Assembly (NCBI RefSeq): GCF_050589825.1 | Contig: NZ_JBNGOZ010000010.1 | Span: 91,683 to 155,682, forward strand | Origin: Carboxylicivirga longa | GTDB taxonomy: Bacteria; Bacteroidota; Bacteroidia; Bacteroidales; Marinilabiliaceae | Direction: 5' to 3' | Length of the DNA: 64,000 bases | Shown here: in pieces, positions 1 through 8,489 of the stretch | Layout: the number at the start of each line of letters is the position of its first letter | Position numbering within the stretch: position 1 is the stretch's first letter | The notes under the pieces: model-generated | The model's database searches: none | Told to the model about the DNA's origin: nothing | Seen by the model: only the letters and a program-made list of their open reading frames with translations | Position numbers and translations under genes: made by a program

Positions 1-460
1 GCTCCTGCACATTCAGCTCCACCAGTCGCTTATAACGCTTATCTTCATCGTCGATGGCATTAAGTTCATCTTTGTGCATACGATACACATCGCGAATATT
101 ACGAAGCCAGGGATTCAGTATGCCCAAATCCTCGGATTGCATGGCCGCTTTTACACCACCACAGTAGTAATGACCACACACTACTATGTAATTAACCTTG
201 AGGTGCAGCACCGCATAATCGATAATGGACATAATACTTAAATCGGTATTGGGCACCATATTGGCAATATTGCGGTGTACAAAAACCTCACCCGGAGAAA
301 AGCCCATCAGCTCCTCGGCAGTTACACGACTGTCCGAACAGCCAATATACAGCACATCCGGATTTTGCCCCAAAGAAAGGTTTTTAAAGTAGTTGGCATC
401 GTGCCGCAACTTATTCTTAACCCATGCTTTATTGTTTTCAAATACTTGTTTTATCTTCAT
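1..460 (-). CDS. Beta-class carbonic anhydrase, 3' end cut by window edge
   Basis: Reading the minus strand from the ATG at 460 gives about 153 residues beginning MKIKQVFENN that run off the left edge, so the C-terminus is missing. The enzyme interconverts CO2 and bicarbonate in the cytoplasm. The zinc site of beta-carbonic anhydrases is visible: CSDSRV (Cys41, Asp43, Arg45) and CGHYYCGGV (His97, Cys100), followed by a normal helix with NPWLRNIRDV. It lies 47 bp downstream of a SulP transporter on the same strand, a pairing that suggests coupled bicarbonate uptake and hydration. The family call is secure; the real length and the downstream partner cannot be seen. Confidence 0.93.
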   Translation of the reverse strand, partial: MKIKQVFENNKAWVKNKLRHDANYFKNLSLGQNPDVLYIGCSDSRVTAEELMGFSPGEVFVHRNIANMVPNTDLSIMSIIDYAVLHLKVNYIVVCGHYYCGGVKAAMQSEDLGILNPWLRNIRDVYRMHKDELNAIDDEDKRYKRLVELNVQE

Positions 461-507
461 ATAGTATTGATTAACTACCCATTAAAACCATTTTCGGGAC
501 GCATTGT

Positions 508-2154
508 TTATGCCTTAGCCGCCACAGTGTCCAAGGCTTTCTGGCTTGCATCCCTGAAATTGTCAAAGATACATTCCTCTCCGATATAATCAGTCAGTGC
601 ATACTTTTTTATCTTCTCTTTAACTTCTTCATTTACGCCCGATAAGATCACGTGGATGTGTTTATCATTTAATATCCTCAAGGTATCCTTCAGGTTGTGC
701 ACGCCCGTTTGATCGATAAAAGCTACATGACGCATGCGAATAATTAACACACTACACTTTAATCCTATCTCTTCAATAGCTTCGGAATAGCGCCTTGCCG
801 AGGCGAAAAACAAGGGTCCACTGATCTCGTAGATTTTGACACTGTCAGGCAGATCACCATAGTTTTCCAGCAGATCATTATCCACCACATTTTCAATGCG
901 TTTATCGCTGATATCTGCCATGCGTTTCATAAACAATACAGCCGATAACAGCACACCGATTTGGATGGCGAGGGTAAGATCGAAAAACACAGTGATAAAA
1001 AATGTGGTGAGCAGAATAAGAATATCGAAGTAAGAGCCCTTCAGTATGGAAACAAAAGAACGCCACTCACTCATGTTATAGGCCACCACAATTAAAATAC
1101 CTGCCAGGCACGACATGGGGATCAGCTTGGCCCAGTTACCCAGAAACAGCATAATCAGGAGAAGGGTGATGGCATGTACCAAGCCCGCAATAGGTGTGCG
1201 ACCCCCATTTTTAACATTGGTAGCCGTACGGGCAATGGCACCTGTTGCCGGTATGCCACCAAAGAATGGTGTTACAATATTGGCTACTCCCTGGGCAATC
1301 AGTTCGGTGTTGGAACGATGCTTGCCACTGATCATACCATCCGATACTACAGCCGACAGCAAAGACTCGATACCCCCTAACAGGGCGATGGTGATGGCGG
1401 GCGCAATATAATTCTGCAAATCACCCAACTCGAAGGAAGGGATGGTGATGCTAAAACTATTGGGAATGGCTCCAAAGAAAGTTTCGATGGTGGGTACATC
1501 AAGCTTTAGGAAATACACCAAAGGAGTAATAATGATGATGGACAGGAAGGAGCCCGGTATTTTGGAGGTCAGGTGTTTTGAAAACACGGTGATGAGGATG
1601 GTCACCACTGTAATGGCAAGAGCCGTTAGATTAGTTGTGTGCAGTGAGGTAAAATACATCATCCATTTGGCATGAAACTCCGAGGGCACGCTTTCGATGG
1701 ACAGTCCCAACGCATCCTTTATCTGCGTTGAAAAAATCACAAGGGCAATACCACTTGTAAAACCCACAATTAATGAGTGCGGAAAATATTTAAGCAGGCT
1801 ACCCAGTTTTAACAAACCAAAAATAATTAGAAATACACCGGCCAGCATGGTGGAGATAATCAGTCCGTCGATGCCATACTCAGCCACAATGCCATAAACA
1901 ATGACGATGAAGGCGCCAGTGGGCCCTCCAATCTGAACCCTACTTCCGCCCAACAGGGAAATGATAAAACCGGCAACAATGGCCGTTATCAGTCCCTTTT
2001 CGGGCGACACACCCGAAGCAACCGCGAAGGCTATGGCCAAAGGCAAAGCAACAATGCCCACTACAATACCCGATAACACATCACTACTTACTTGTTTTTT
2101 GGTGATTCCACTTTTGAGAATACTAAAAAACTTTGGTTTAAAAATACTTTTCAT
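508..2154 (-). CDS. SulP-family anion transporter with C-terminal STAS domain
   Basis: A membrane protein of 548 residues if started at MKSIFKPKFF; an upstream in-frame Met at 2208 would add 18 residues that look like untranslated leader. Ten or more hydrophobic segments (about 25-400) include the SulP signature region with GGSRVQIGGPTGAFIVIVYGI, and the last ~110 residues are a STAS domain (SVLIIRMRHVAFIDQTGVHNL). SulP proteins move sulfate, bicarbonate or other anions with Na+ or H+. The carbonic anhydrase directly downstream favours bicarbonate (BicA-like use), but sulfate remains possible, especially in a sulfatase-rich genome. Substrate is inference; family is secure. Confidence 0.92.
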   Translation of the reverse strand: MKSIFKPKFFSILKSGITKKQVSSDVLSGIVVGIVALPLAIAFAVASGVSPEKGLITAIVAGFIISLLGGSRVQIGGPTGAFIVIVYGIVAEYGIDGLIISTMLAGVFLIIFGLLKLGSLLKYFPHSLIVGFTSGIALVIFSTQIKDALGLSIESVPSEFHAKWMMYFTSLHTTNLTALAITVVTILITVFSKHLTSKIPGSFLSIIIITPLVYFLKLDVPTIETFFGAIPNSFSITIPSFELGDLQNYIAPAITIALLGGIESLLSAVVSDGMISGKHRSNTELIAQGVANIVTPFFGGIPATGAIARTATNVKNGGRTPIAGLVHAITLLLIMLFLGNWAKLIPMSCLAGILIVVAYNMSEWRSFVSILKGSYFDILILLTTFFITVFFDLTLAIQIGVLLSAVLFMKRMADISDKRIENVVDNDLLENYGDLPDSVKIYEISGPLFFASARRYSEAIEEIGLKCSVLIIRMRHVAFIDQTGVHNLKDTLRILNDKHIHVILSGVNEEVKEKIKKYALTDYIGEECIFDNFRDASQKALDTVAAKA

Positions 2155-2484
2155 TTCTATATGATTAATTTTATAACATATGACACAAACCATGGGTACA
2201 CCCCACACTGAGAAGTGATGAGCACAAAGTAGATGCTGCTAGGCAGCAGGCAGTGCAGAGCACACAATCATCTTCTCTTCTGCGAAGCCGCATCAGATGG
2301 CAGGTCTCATAAGGAATATGGTAATTTAAATACCACAAAGGTAAGCATTATATTGTCATCTTATCCTCCCCAGACCCGTATTGCGAAAACTCATGTGGGA
2401 GATCGGATACTGAAGATCGGCACATTGTCGATAAAAATTGACTAATTTTACAGCTATAATATCAACATAATTAAACACACAAAC
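2155..2484. other. Intergenic region between divergent SulP and sulfatase genes
   Basis: This 330-bp gap should hold the promoters of both flanking genes. Before the sulfatase there is an AT-rich stretch (about 2430-2475) with TTG at 2425-2427 and TAATTTTA at 2443-2450, loosely like the Bacteroidota TTTG/TAnnTTTG promoter pattern but not a good match. Short open frames here have no coding character. No RNA gene or strong hairpin was seen. Confidence 0.4.
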
Positions 2485-4080
2485 ATGTTATTAAAACGTT
2501 TTGTTATTCTGGGAGTTGCTGCCTTATCAATGATGGCGTGCACAGAAACTCCTAAGGATCAATCACCCCACATTCTGCTGATTATGGCCGATGATATGGG
2601 TTTCTCTGACTTAGGTTGCTACGGTAGTGAAATACCCACGCCCAACCTGGATGCTTTGGCTGACCAGGGGGTTCGCTTCAGCCAGTTTAAGAATACCTCG
2701 CGCTGTTGTCCCAGCCGTGCTGCCCTGCTTACCGGAAGACATCAGCACAGCGTTGAGATGGGATGGATGACGGCTGTGGACGAGCATCGCCCGGGATACC
2801 GCGGACAGCTAAGCAGCACAGTACCCACCATTGCTGAGCTATTCAGGGAAAATGACTACCACACCTATATGTCGGGTAAATGGCATGTGAGCCTCGATGG
2901 CAGCTGGGAAGATCCTGAATCCGAGCCCAATGGATCGTGGCCAACAGAACGTGGTTTTGAGCGTTATTACGGCAGCCTGGCCGGAGGTGGTAGCTACTAC
3001 ACACCCAAAGGACTAATGCTGCAGGATAAGCGCATCACAACAGTACCCGAAGATTATTATTACACAACGGCCATCACTAAGAATGCCGTTCAATTTATTG
3101 AGGAGCATCCAAGCGATAAGTCCATGTTTATGTACCTAGCGCACTATGCCCCACACCGCCCATTGCAGGCACCCGCTGCCATGGTGGAGGCACACCGCGA
3201 GAAATACCGTGTAGGCTACGATAAGCTTAAAGAAGCACGCTACATTGGACTGATACGCGAAGGCTTGGTACCTGAGGGCTATGACCTACCCCTGCACCAC
3301 ACTGAATACGGGGGTAAAAGACCGGCATGGGATGAGTTGGATGACGCTACAAAGGAAAGATGGGTGACTGAAATGGCCACTTTCTCAGCCATGATTGAAA
3401 TAATGGATGAGGGCATTGGCCAGGTGATAAATACACTGAAAGAAAAAGGAATGTATGACAATACTATTATCCTGTTCTTGAGTGATAACGGTGCTACTAA
3501 CGAAGGCGGTTTTGTTTCGCAGCTGGCTGCTGATCTCAGTAACACACCCTACCGCAGCTACAAAGGCTTTACCCACCTGGGGGGTGTTAGCTCTCCCTTA
3601 ATAATACACTACCCTAAAAAGTACAAGGCCTTAAACGGCAGCATACTCAACGATGTGGCGCATATTACCGATCTGCTCCCTACCTGCATCGACATGGCCA
3701 ATATTTCCTACCCTAATACGTTCAATGGTCAGCCCCTATCACCCCCTCATGGACGCTCACTGGCCGGCCTGCTGGAAGGTGGCCAACGGAAAGCGCAGGA
3801 TCAGTTCTTTGAGCATCGTGGTAACTGCGCTATTCTTTCGGGTAAATGGCGTATGGTTAAGCTTGCCCGTGAGGAACAATGGCAGCTCTATCAGCTGGAG
3901 CACGACCCGTTTGAGCAGCACGATGTGGCCGCTGACTATCCGGAGAAAGTACAAGAATTACAAGTAAAATGGATGACCTGGGCACAAAATAACAAGGTAT
4001 TACCCCTTGAGAGTAAACCCTGGACCCCCCGCATCAATTATTATAAAAACTTAAACCCCGATCAGGACGGTATTGATTAA
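2485..4080 (+). CDS. Secreted lipoprotein sulfatase (formylglycine type, S1 family)
   Basis: A 531-residue type I sulfatase that removes sulfate esters from a glycan or similar substrate after its active-site Cys is converted to formylglycine. The N-terminus is a lipoprotein signal (ALSMMAC, Cys19), so it should sit on the membrane facing the periplasm or outside. MADDMGFSDLGCYG (Asp36, Asp37) supplies calcium ligands and CCPSRAALLTG holds the formylglycine Cys74. Later sulfatase blocks are present (GKWH near 132, LSDNGATNEGG near 330). It is a single gene about 36 kb from the polysaccharide locus. It resembles the large arylsulfatase (S1_4-like) group, but the subfamily and substrate were not established. 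Confidence 0.9.
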   Translation: MLLKRFVILGVAALSMMACTETPKDQSPHILLIMADDMGFSDLGCYGSEIPTPNLDALADQGVRFSQFKNTSRCCPSRAALLTGRHQHSVEMGWMTAVDEHRPGYRGQLSSTVPTIAELFRENDYHTYMSGKWHVSLDGSWEDPESEPNGSWPTERGFERYYGSLAGGGSYYTPKGLMLQDKRITTVPEDYYYTTAITKNAVQFIEEHPSDKSMFMYLAHYAPHRPLQAPAAMVEAHREKYRVGYDKLKEARYIGLIREGLVPEGYDLPLHHTEYGGKRPAWDELDDATKERWVTEMATFSAMIEIMDEGIGQVINTLKEKGMYDNTIILFLSDNGATNEGGFVSQLAADLSNTPYRSYKGFTHLGGVSSPLIIHYPKKYKALNGSILNDVAHITDLLPTCIDMANISYPNTFNGQPLSPPHGRSLAGLLEGGQRKAQDQFFEHRGNCAILSGKWRMVKLAREEQWQLYQLEHDPFEQHDVAADYPEKVQELQVKWMTWAQNNKVLPLESKPWTPRINYYKNLNPDQDGID

Positions 4081-4146
4081 CATCACAGGCGCGGCCCCAT
4101 TATTATAAATGATGTCGCGCCACTCCTGACTCTAAACACAAACCCT

Positions 4147-4599
4147 ATGAGAAAAACCATTAAACTTATTGAGACTTCACTTATTTATGGTATTCTGATT
4201 GTTGTATCAGCTACACTAATTCTGGCCTTTATCGACATTGTATACCAGATCAAACAGAAGATATTGACCCCGCCCATGTTCATAATTGATGCCGGCGGAC
4301 TCATGGATCTCTTTAGCTTGCTGCTGGTGCTGTTAATTGGCCTTGAGCTGCTGGAAACCATCAAAGCCTACCTCAAAGAAGATATTGTACACGTTGAGTT
4401 CATCATTCTTGTGGCCATTATTGCCATTGCCCGTAAAGTAATCGTATGGGATTTTGCCAAGTATCGCTATGAGGAGCTATTAAGTCTTGCCGCCATGATT
4501 GTTGGCCTGGGTATCACCTATTTTCTAATAAAAAAAGCCGATGTAAAAATACACCTTCCCAGCAGAGGAAAATCAAAAGCAAAGGATGATCGTGAGTGA
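4147..4599 (+). CDS. PsiE-like small integral membrane protein
   Basis: A 150-residue protein with four hydrophobic segments (about 11-32, 48-70, 81-97, 112-127) and a basic, charged tail (KIHLPSRGKSKAKDD). The pattern GGLMDLFSLLLVLLIGLELLETIKAYL followed by HVEFIILVAIIAIARKVIVWD matches the PsiE / phosphate-starvation-inducible E family, whose biochemical role is unknown. It begins 66 bp after the sulfatase on the same strand and may be co-transcribed. Between the two genes a GC-rich inverted repeat (4088-4093 with 4116-4121) lacks a U-run, so it is probably not a terminator. Confidence 0.8.
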   Translation: MRKTIKLIETSLIYGILIVVSATLILAFIDIVYQIKQKILTPPMFIIDAGGLMDLFSLLLVLLIGLELLETIKAYLKEDIVHVEFIILVAIIAIARKVIVWDFAKYRYEELLSLAAMIVGLGITYFLIKKADVKIHLPSRGKSKAKDDRE

Positions 4600-4700
4600 T
4601 TGAACCCTAATCTGAACAAGGCCCAAGCGTACAACGTATCCAGCCTGTTAATGACTTACCAACAGATTCTACCATAAAGCGACGAATTTCAATTGCTATA

Positions 4701-4776
4701 CAGTAGACATCGCAATTATTGATTGGAACGGTTCTCTATCGTAAGGTGCTTATATAGAACCGTTCCGTATATACTT
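4701..4776. repeat. Dispersed hairpin repeat, copy A
   Basis: An 11-bp perfect inverted repeat, GGAACGGTTCT at 4725-4735 and AGAACCGTTCC at 4756-4766, around a 20-base loop containing GTAAGGTGCTTATA. Loop and arms recur closely at 31.79 kb (CTCTATYGTAAGRTGCTTATA shared) and in shortened form at 18.0 and 18.9 kb. It lies between the convergent PsiE-like and LytTR genes. The absence of a U-run argues against a plain terminator. Confidence 0.75.
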
Positions 4777-4831
4777 TTACATTACAGGCCGATTAAAAAT
4801 GTAAAAAACAATGAAGCGTCTATATAATATG

Positions 4832-4977
4832 CAATCCCGCTGGGATTGTTATTAATAGGGTAGGTTTATTATTTCTATAAATATTCAACTTCTCCGAAGT
4901 TGTTTTATTATCTCCAGCGGAGATAAATATTTGTAGATAAGTGAAATGTAAATAACCAATCAACCTCAGCGAGGTTG
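4832..4977. repeat. Cluster of four mini-hairpins with three-base loops
   Basis: Four perfect short palindromes follow one another in the convergent gap: CAATCCC-GCT-GGGATTG (4832-4848), CAACTTC-TCC-GAAGTTG (4886-4902), TATCTCC-AGC-GGAGATA (4909-4925) and CAACCTC-AGC-GAGGTTG (4961-4977). Each has a seven-base stem (the last two extend to eight) and a three-base loop; the stem sequences differ while size and layout stay fixed. No open reading frame of note overlaps them. Function is unknown; REP-like elements are one possibility. Confidence 0.8.
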
Positions 4978-5039
4978 AATATATATTTAATCGGTTATTA
5001 ATGATACTTTCATTAAAAAGGTACTTCCTACTAGTCTTA

Positions 5040-5846
5040 TTAATGGTTCATCCACTCTTTAAAAGCCCCTGCCTTGGCGCGACTTATCATGATTTTATCA
5101 TTCAGATTATTGACCAGCTTTACCACCAGCTTACCGCTGAAATAGGTTTCAAATTTATCCACAGCCTCGACATTAACAATGGACTGCCGGTTAGTTCTGA
5201 AAAACATTTCCGGATCGAGCTCTTCCTCCAACTTATCGAGCGACTGACTAAGTACATGTTGCTGGCCCTGAAAAGTAACGGCAAAAGTTACACGTGCATC
5301 GAAGTAGAAATAGGCGATATCATCAACGCCTAACTTAAAAAAGGCCTCGCGCTTAGAGATAAGAAAACGCTTACGATACCCCCCTTGCGTTCTGGCAATG
5401 GAACGTGCCAACTCCTGATAATCAATCTTATCAACGACACCTCCTGTCTCCTTTTGATCACGTGCCTCACTCAAAACCTCAATGGTATTTTCATACTTAG
5501 CAATGGCTCGCTCCAGGTCTGTTTCTTTAATGGGCTTCAGCAGATAATCAATGCTATTGAGATGAAAAGCCTTGAGTGCAAATTCATTATAAGCCGTTGT
5601 AAAAATAATACCGCTACGTTCTACTTTTACGCTATCAAAAATGGAAAAGCAATTACCATCAGCCAGTTCAATATCGAGAAAAATAATTTGAGGATGTTCA
5701 TTATTTTTCAGGTAATCAACTGTTTCGTCAACCCCTTGTAACATTGCCTGCACCTTCCATGCCGGACGTAACTCAGCAATCATATCACGGAGCATCTCAC
5801 CGCTATGAATCTCGTCCTCAACAATTATGATATTCACATCCATCAT
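5040..5846 (-). CDS. LytTR-family response regulator
   Basis: A 268-residue two-component regulator. An N-terminal receiver domain (about 4-120) has acidic residues Glu10/Asp11, phospho-acceptor Asp58 (IIFLDIELADG), Thr83/Thr84 and Lys104 (DYLLKPI). The C-terminal LytTR DNA-binding domain (about 165-265) contains FLISKREAFFKLGVDDIAYF and FFRTNRQSIVNVEAV. Its start overlaps the stop region of the upstream LytS-type kinase by 4 bp (ATGA), so the two are translationally coupled partners. The pair lies directly downstream of an RND efflux operon on the same strand; whether it controls that operon is not shown. Confidence 0.93.
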   Translation of the reverse strand: MMDVNIIIVEDEIHSGEMLRDMIAELRPAWKVQAMLQGVDETVDYLKNNEHPQIIFLDIELADGNCFSIFDSVKVERSGIIFTTAYNEFALKAFHLNSIDYLLKPIKETDLERAIAKYENTIEVLSEARDQKETGGVVDKIDYQELARSIARTQGGYRKRFLISKREAFFKLGVDDIAYFYFDARVTFAVTFQGQQHVLSQSLDKLEEELDPEMFFRTNRQSIVNVEAVDKFETYFSGKLVVKLVNNLNDKIMISRAKAGAFKEWMNH

Positions 5847-6931
5847 TTCACTTTCTTATTTATCAATGGTAATTCCACCCTAAATTCGTATTCATCTTTA
5901 GAAATAACCACCTTACGGTCGGTTAGAAGTTTATAGCGCTCGCGCAAGTTACTCAATCCTGTGTTTGTTGAATAAGTTGTTGATTTAGGATTGATATTAT
6001 TTGTCACAATCACCTTATCGTTTTCGGTGTACATTTTCATTTTGAGAGGCGATGCTTTGGTGGCGACATTATGCTTAACAGCATTTTCCAGTAAGACCTG
6101 CATGCTTAAAGGTGGCAGGTGCCAATCATAGTACTTTTCGTCAAAGTCATGCTCCACGGCGAGCCCTTCCCTCAAACGCTCCTGATGCAGTGCACCATAA
6201 GCTTTGAGGAAATTTAACTCATCTACCAGTTTGATGGAAATATGCTTATTACTCTGCAACACATAACGATATACATCTGAGAAATTAATAGCAAAACGGA
6301 TTGCAGCATCACGGTCATGCCTGATGATGGCAATCAGAGTGCTTAAGTTATTGAACAAGAAATGTGGATTGACCTGATCCTGTAAGGCACGATAGTCCTG
6401 TTTCAGTTTATCTTTTTGAAGCTTTTCATTCTCCAGCATTACCATACTTAGGCTATGATGGTAATTATAAGCAAAAAGCAATACAATGTATATCATTACC
6501 AGTAATATAGCAATTACAATACTAACACTATACACCAGTTCATCGCGCACCTTATCTCCTTCCAGCCAAGGCTTTAAGAGCTGAGCCAAAGTGGTTACTA
6601 TTACAAACCAGGCACCCGAGAACGAAATAAGCATAATAATACGACCACGCGTATGGGTGTGCCATGGCCGCCAACGGTCGATGAGCTTATTAAAGGCAAA
6701 AATGCCTTCGCTAATAAAAGTGAAGAGCCATATGGAAAAGAGAAATCCTTTCCAGCTAAATGGTTCATTATTAAATAAGGCAACAGAGACGAGAAAATAA
6801 AAACCCGTTCCCAACATTATTTCAAATAGCAGGCGGGCTTTGTAGTTCACAAACAGGATGGGTTGACCTTTTAGAAACTTATCGTTATAACAGGTTTCAA
6901 AATTTTTCATAATATGTTTAGTTAACCCCAT
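5843..6931 (-). CDS. LytS-type sensor histidine kinase
   Basis: A 362-residue membrane kinase (an internal start at 6910, MKNFETCYND, would give 355). Four hydrophobic segments lie between about 28 and 160, followed by a short coiled coil (NEKLQKDKLKQDYRALQDQ). The His_kinase domain is marked by QVNPHFLFNNL with the likely phosphorylated His190, and a degenerate HATPase follows (LPPLSMQVLLENAVKHN, then NTGLSNLRERYKLL). It phosphorylates the LytTR regulator overlapping its 3' end. The stimulus is unknown; the compact membrane region without a periplasmic domain resembles kinases that sense the membrane or small ligands. Confidence 0.92.
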   Translation of the reverse strand: MGLTKHIMKNFETCYNDKFLKGQPILFVNYKARLLFEIMLGTGFYFLVSVALFNNEPFSWKGFLFSIWLFTFISEGIFAFNKLIDRWRPWHTHTRGRIIMLISFSGAWFVIVTTLAQLLKPWLEGDKVRDELVYSVSIVIAILLVMIYIVLLFAYNYHHSLSMVMLENEKLQKDKLKQDYRALQDQVNPHFLFNNLSTLIAIIRHDRDAAIRFAINFSDVYRYVLQSNKHISIKLVDELNFLKAYGALHQERLREGLAVEHDFDEKYYDWHLPPLSMQVLLENAVKHNVATKASPLKMKMYTENDKVIVTNNINPKSTTYSTNTGLSNLRERYKLLTDRKVVISKDEYEFRVELPLINKKVK

Positions 6932-6943
6932 TGATTAGTTAAA

Positions 6944-6982
6944 GGTAGTGACTCATTTTATAAAATAAAACAAATCACTACC
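6944..6982 (-). terminator. Hairpin between TolC gene and LytS gene, possible weak terminator
   Basis: GGTAGTGA (6944-6951) pairs with TCACTACC (6975-6982) across a 23-base AT-rich loop. Read on the minus strand it follows the TolC stop and is trailed only by a short U-run (TTTAA), so it may weaken rather than stop transcription into the two-component genes. Confidence 0.35.
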
Positions 6983-6993
6983 AAAAGGAAACA

Positions 6994-8355
6994 CTATTCA
7001 TTGGTTAAGGTAAGTTCGGATCCCAGTTGCCCGGTACCTTTCATATAGGCCGTTTTAGCCACTTCGTAGCCGGCAAGGGCATTTAGCAGTTCGGCATTGG
7101 CACTTAGCCAGGAGGCCTGAGCATTTAACAAATCGGTTGTAGTATTAAGGCCTGCCTCGAAACTGGCAGTCACCTCTTCGAGCGACTCAATGGCCTCTTC
7201 CTTATTTTTCTTGGCTAAAATAATTGATTCATAGGCTTCACGCACCTGAATGATGTACTGCTGTACTTCTAACTGTACAAACTCTTTTGTTTCGTCTAAT
7301 TCAAGACGGGCCTGCTGTATACGCAACTTCGCAGCATCTTTTTTATGTTTCTTTTCGCGCCAGTGAATAATGGGTATAGAAACAGAAGCGGCAATCTGAG
7401 TACTTGTTTGTCCGTCGAACACATCGGGCGCTTCCATATAGCCATAACTCATCTGGCCACCAATCTGAGGCTTATAAGCACTCATGGCTGATTTTTTCTG
7501 AAATTCGCTAATGGCCACCTGACCATCTAAGATCTTGAGGTCGTTACGATTGGCCATAGCCAGGCCGGCACCGTTACTCATGGCAATCAGCTCGGGATTC
7601 ATAGATAATGAATCGCTCACTTCAATGTCCGTATTAATATCCAGCCCTGTAATCTGACACAGGTTCATTTTCATAATCTTTAGGGCATTTTCTGCCTTCA
7701 TTAGGTTTAGCTGAGCTTCATTTTTCTGCACGGTTACAATCAGCTGCTCACTCTTAGGTGTTAGCCCCAGCTCATACATGTCCTTCATTTGCTGCTCCAG
7801 GGAGTCCAGCATCTCATAATACTTATAGGCCACCTTGAGTTGCTCCTTGAAAGCAACCAGTCGCCAGTAGGCATTATCGGTATTGAAAATCACCTCATCA
7901 GTTTTCAACTGATAGGCCTGACCAGCGATTTCAACGCCTTTATCGGCCATCTTATTGGCATAGCGTATTTTACCACCCAAGTAGATGGGCACCTGTGCCG
8001 ACACCTGGCCATTGTAAAATTTTAATTTCTCTGTACCAATGGTCATGCCCGGAAAACCAATCATATCACCGGTTTGGTTACCGCCAGCATCCACCACCGG
8101 CAGACCCATTTGTGGGATCACAATATCGTCCATGCTGGGCAGAAACATGCCCGATGCACTGGCACCAATTTTTGGCAGATAGGCCGTGCGCGCTTCCTTC
8201 TGCTGTGCCTCTGCCTCATAGTGCTTCAGCTTTGCTGACTTAAGCGACTTATTAAAGTCCAAAGCCATTTGCCGGCTTTCAGCCAGCGATACCTTCTGTT
8301 GGGCTGTAGCGCTCAACCCTATCAGAAAGCTAATTAATATAATCGAGTACTTCAT
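6994..8355 (-). CDS. TolC-family outer-membrane efflux protein
   Basis: A 453-residue outer-membrane channel when started at MKYSIILISFLIGLSATAQ, which is a clean signal peptide; the open frame extends 38 residues further upstream without one. Long helical repeats rich in Ala, Gln and Glu (AEAQQKEARTAYLPKIG near 55, DAAKLRIQQARLELDETKEF near 325) are typical of TolC-like OEP domains. It is the last of three genes (adaptor, pump, channel) and completes a tripartite efflux system spanning both membranes. The gap to the pump gene is 134 bp, larger than between the first two genes. Confidence 0.92.
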   Translation of the reverse strand: MKYSIILISFLIGLSATAQQKVSLAESRQMALDFNKSLKSAKLKHYEAEAQQKEARTAYLPKIGASASGMFLPSMDDIVIPQMGLPVVDAGGNQTGDMIGFPGMTIGTEKLKFYNGQVSAQVPIYLGGKIRYANKMADKGVEIAGQAYQLKTDEVIFNTDNAYWRLVAFKEQLKVAYKYYEMLDSLEQQMKDMYELGLTPKSEQLIVTVQKNEAQLNLMKAENALKIMKMNLCQITGLDINTDIEVSDSLSMNPELIAMSNGAGLAMANRNDLKILDGQVAISEFQKKSAMSAYKPQIGGQMSYGYMEAPDVFDGQTSTQIAASVSIPIIHWREKKHKKDAAKLRIQQARLELDETKEFVQLEVQQYIIQVREAYESIILAKKNKEEAIESLEEVTASFEAGLNTTTDLLNAQASWLSANAELLNALAGYEVAKTAYMKGTGQLGSELTLTNE

Positions 8356-8489
8356 TTCTCTTAAATAAGACGATTTACAATCTTGAAACTTTTCACTTAC
8401 GCTTTGTAGAAAAGGAGCCTTCTGTTTTAACCGTTTAAAAACTCCGGCTCCTTCTACTAACCTATACATGAAAAAAATTAATCGTTTGT

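Noticed and set aside
4088..4121. GGCGCG/CGCGCC inverted repeat after the first sulfatase as a terminator
   Set aside because: No T-run follows on the plus strand; it may only be an intercistronic structure.
4832..4977. Mini-hairpin cluster as a CRISPR array
   Set aside because: The repeats differ in sequence, are only 17 bases long and have irregular spacing of 6 to 37 bases; no cas genes are present.
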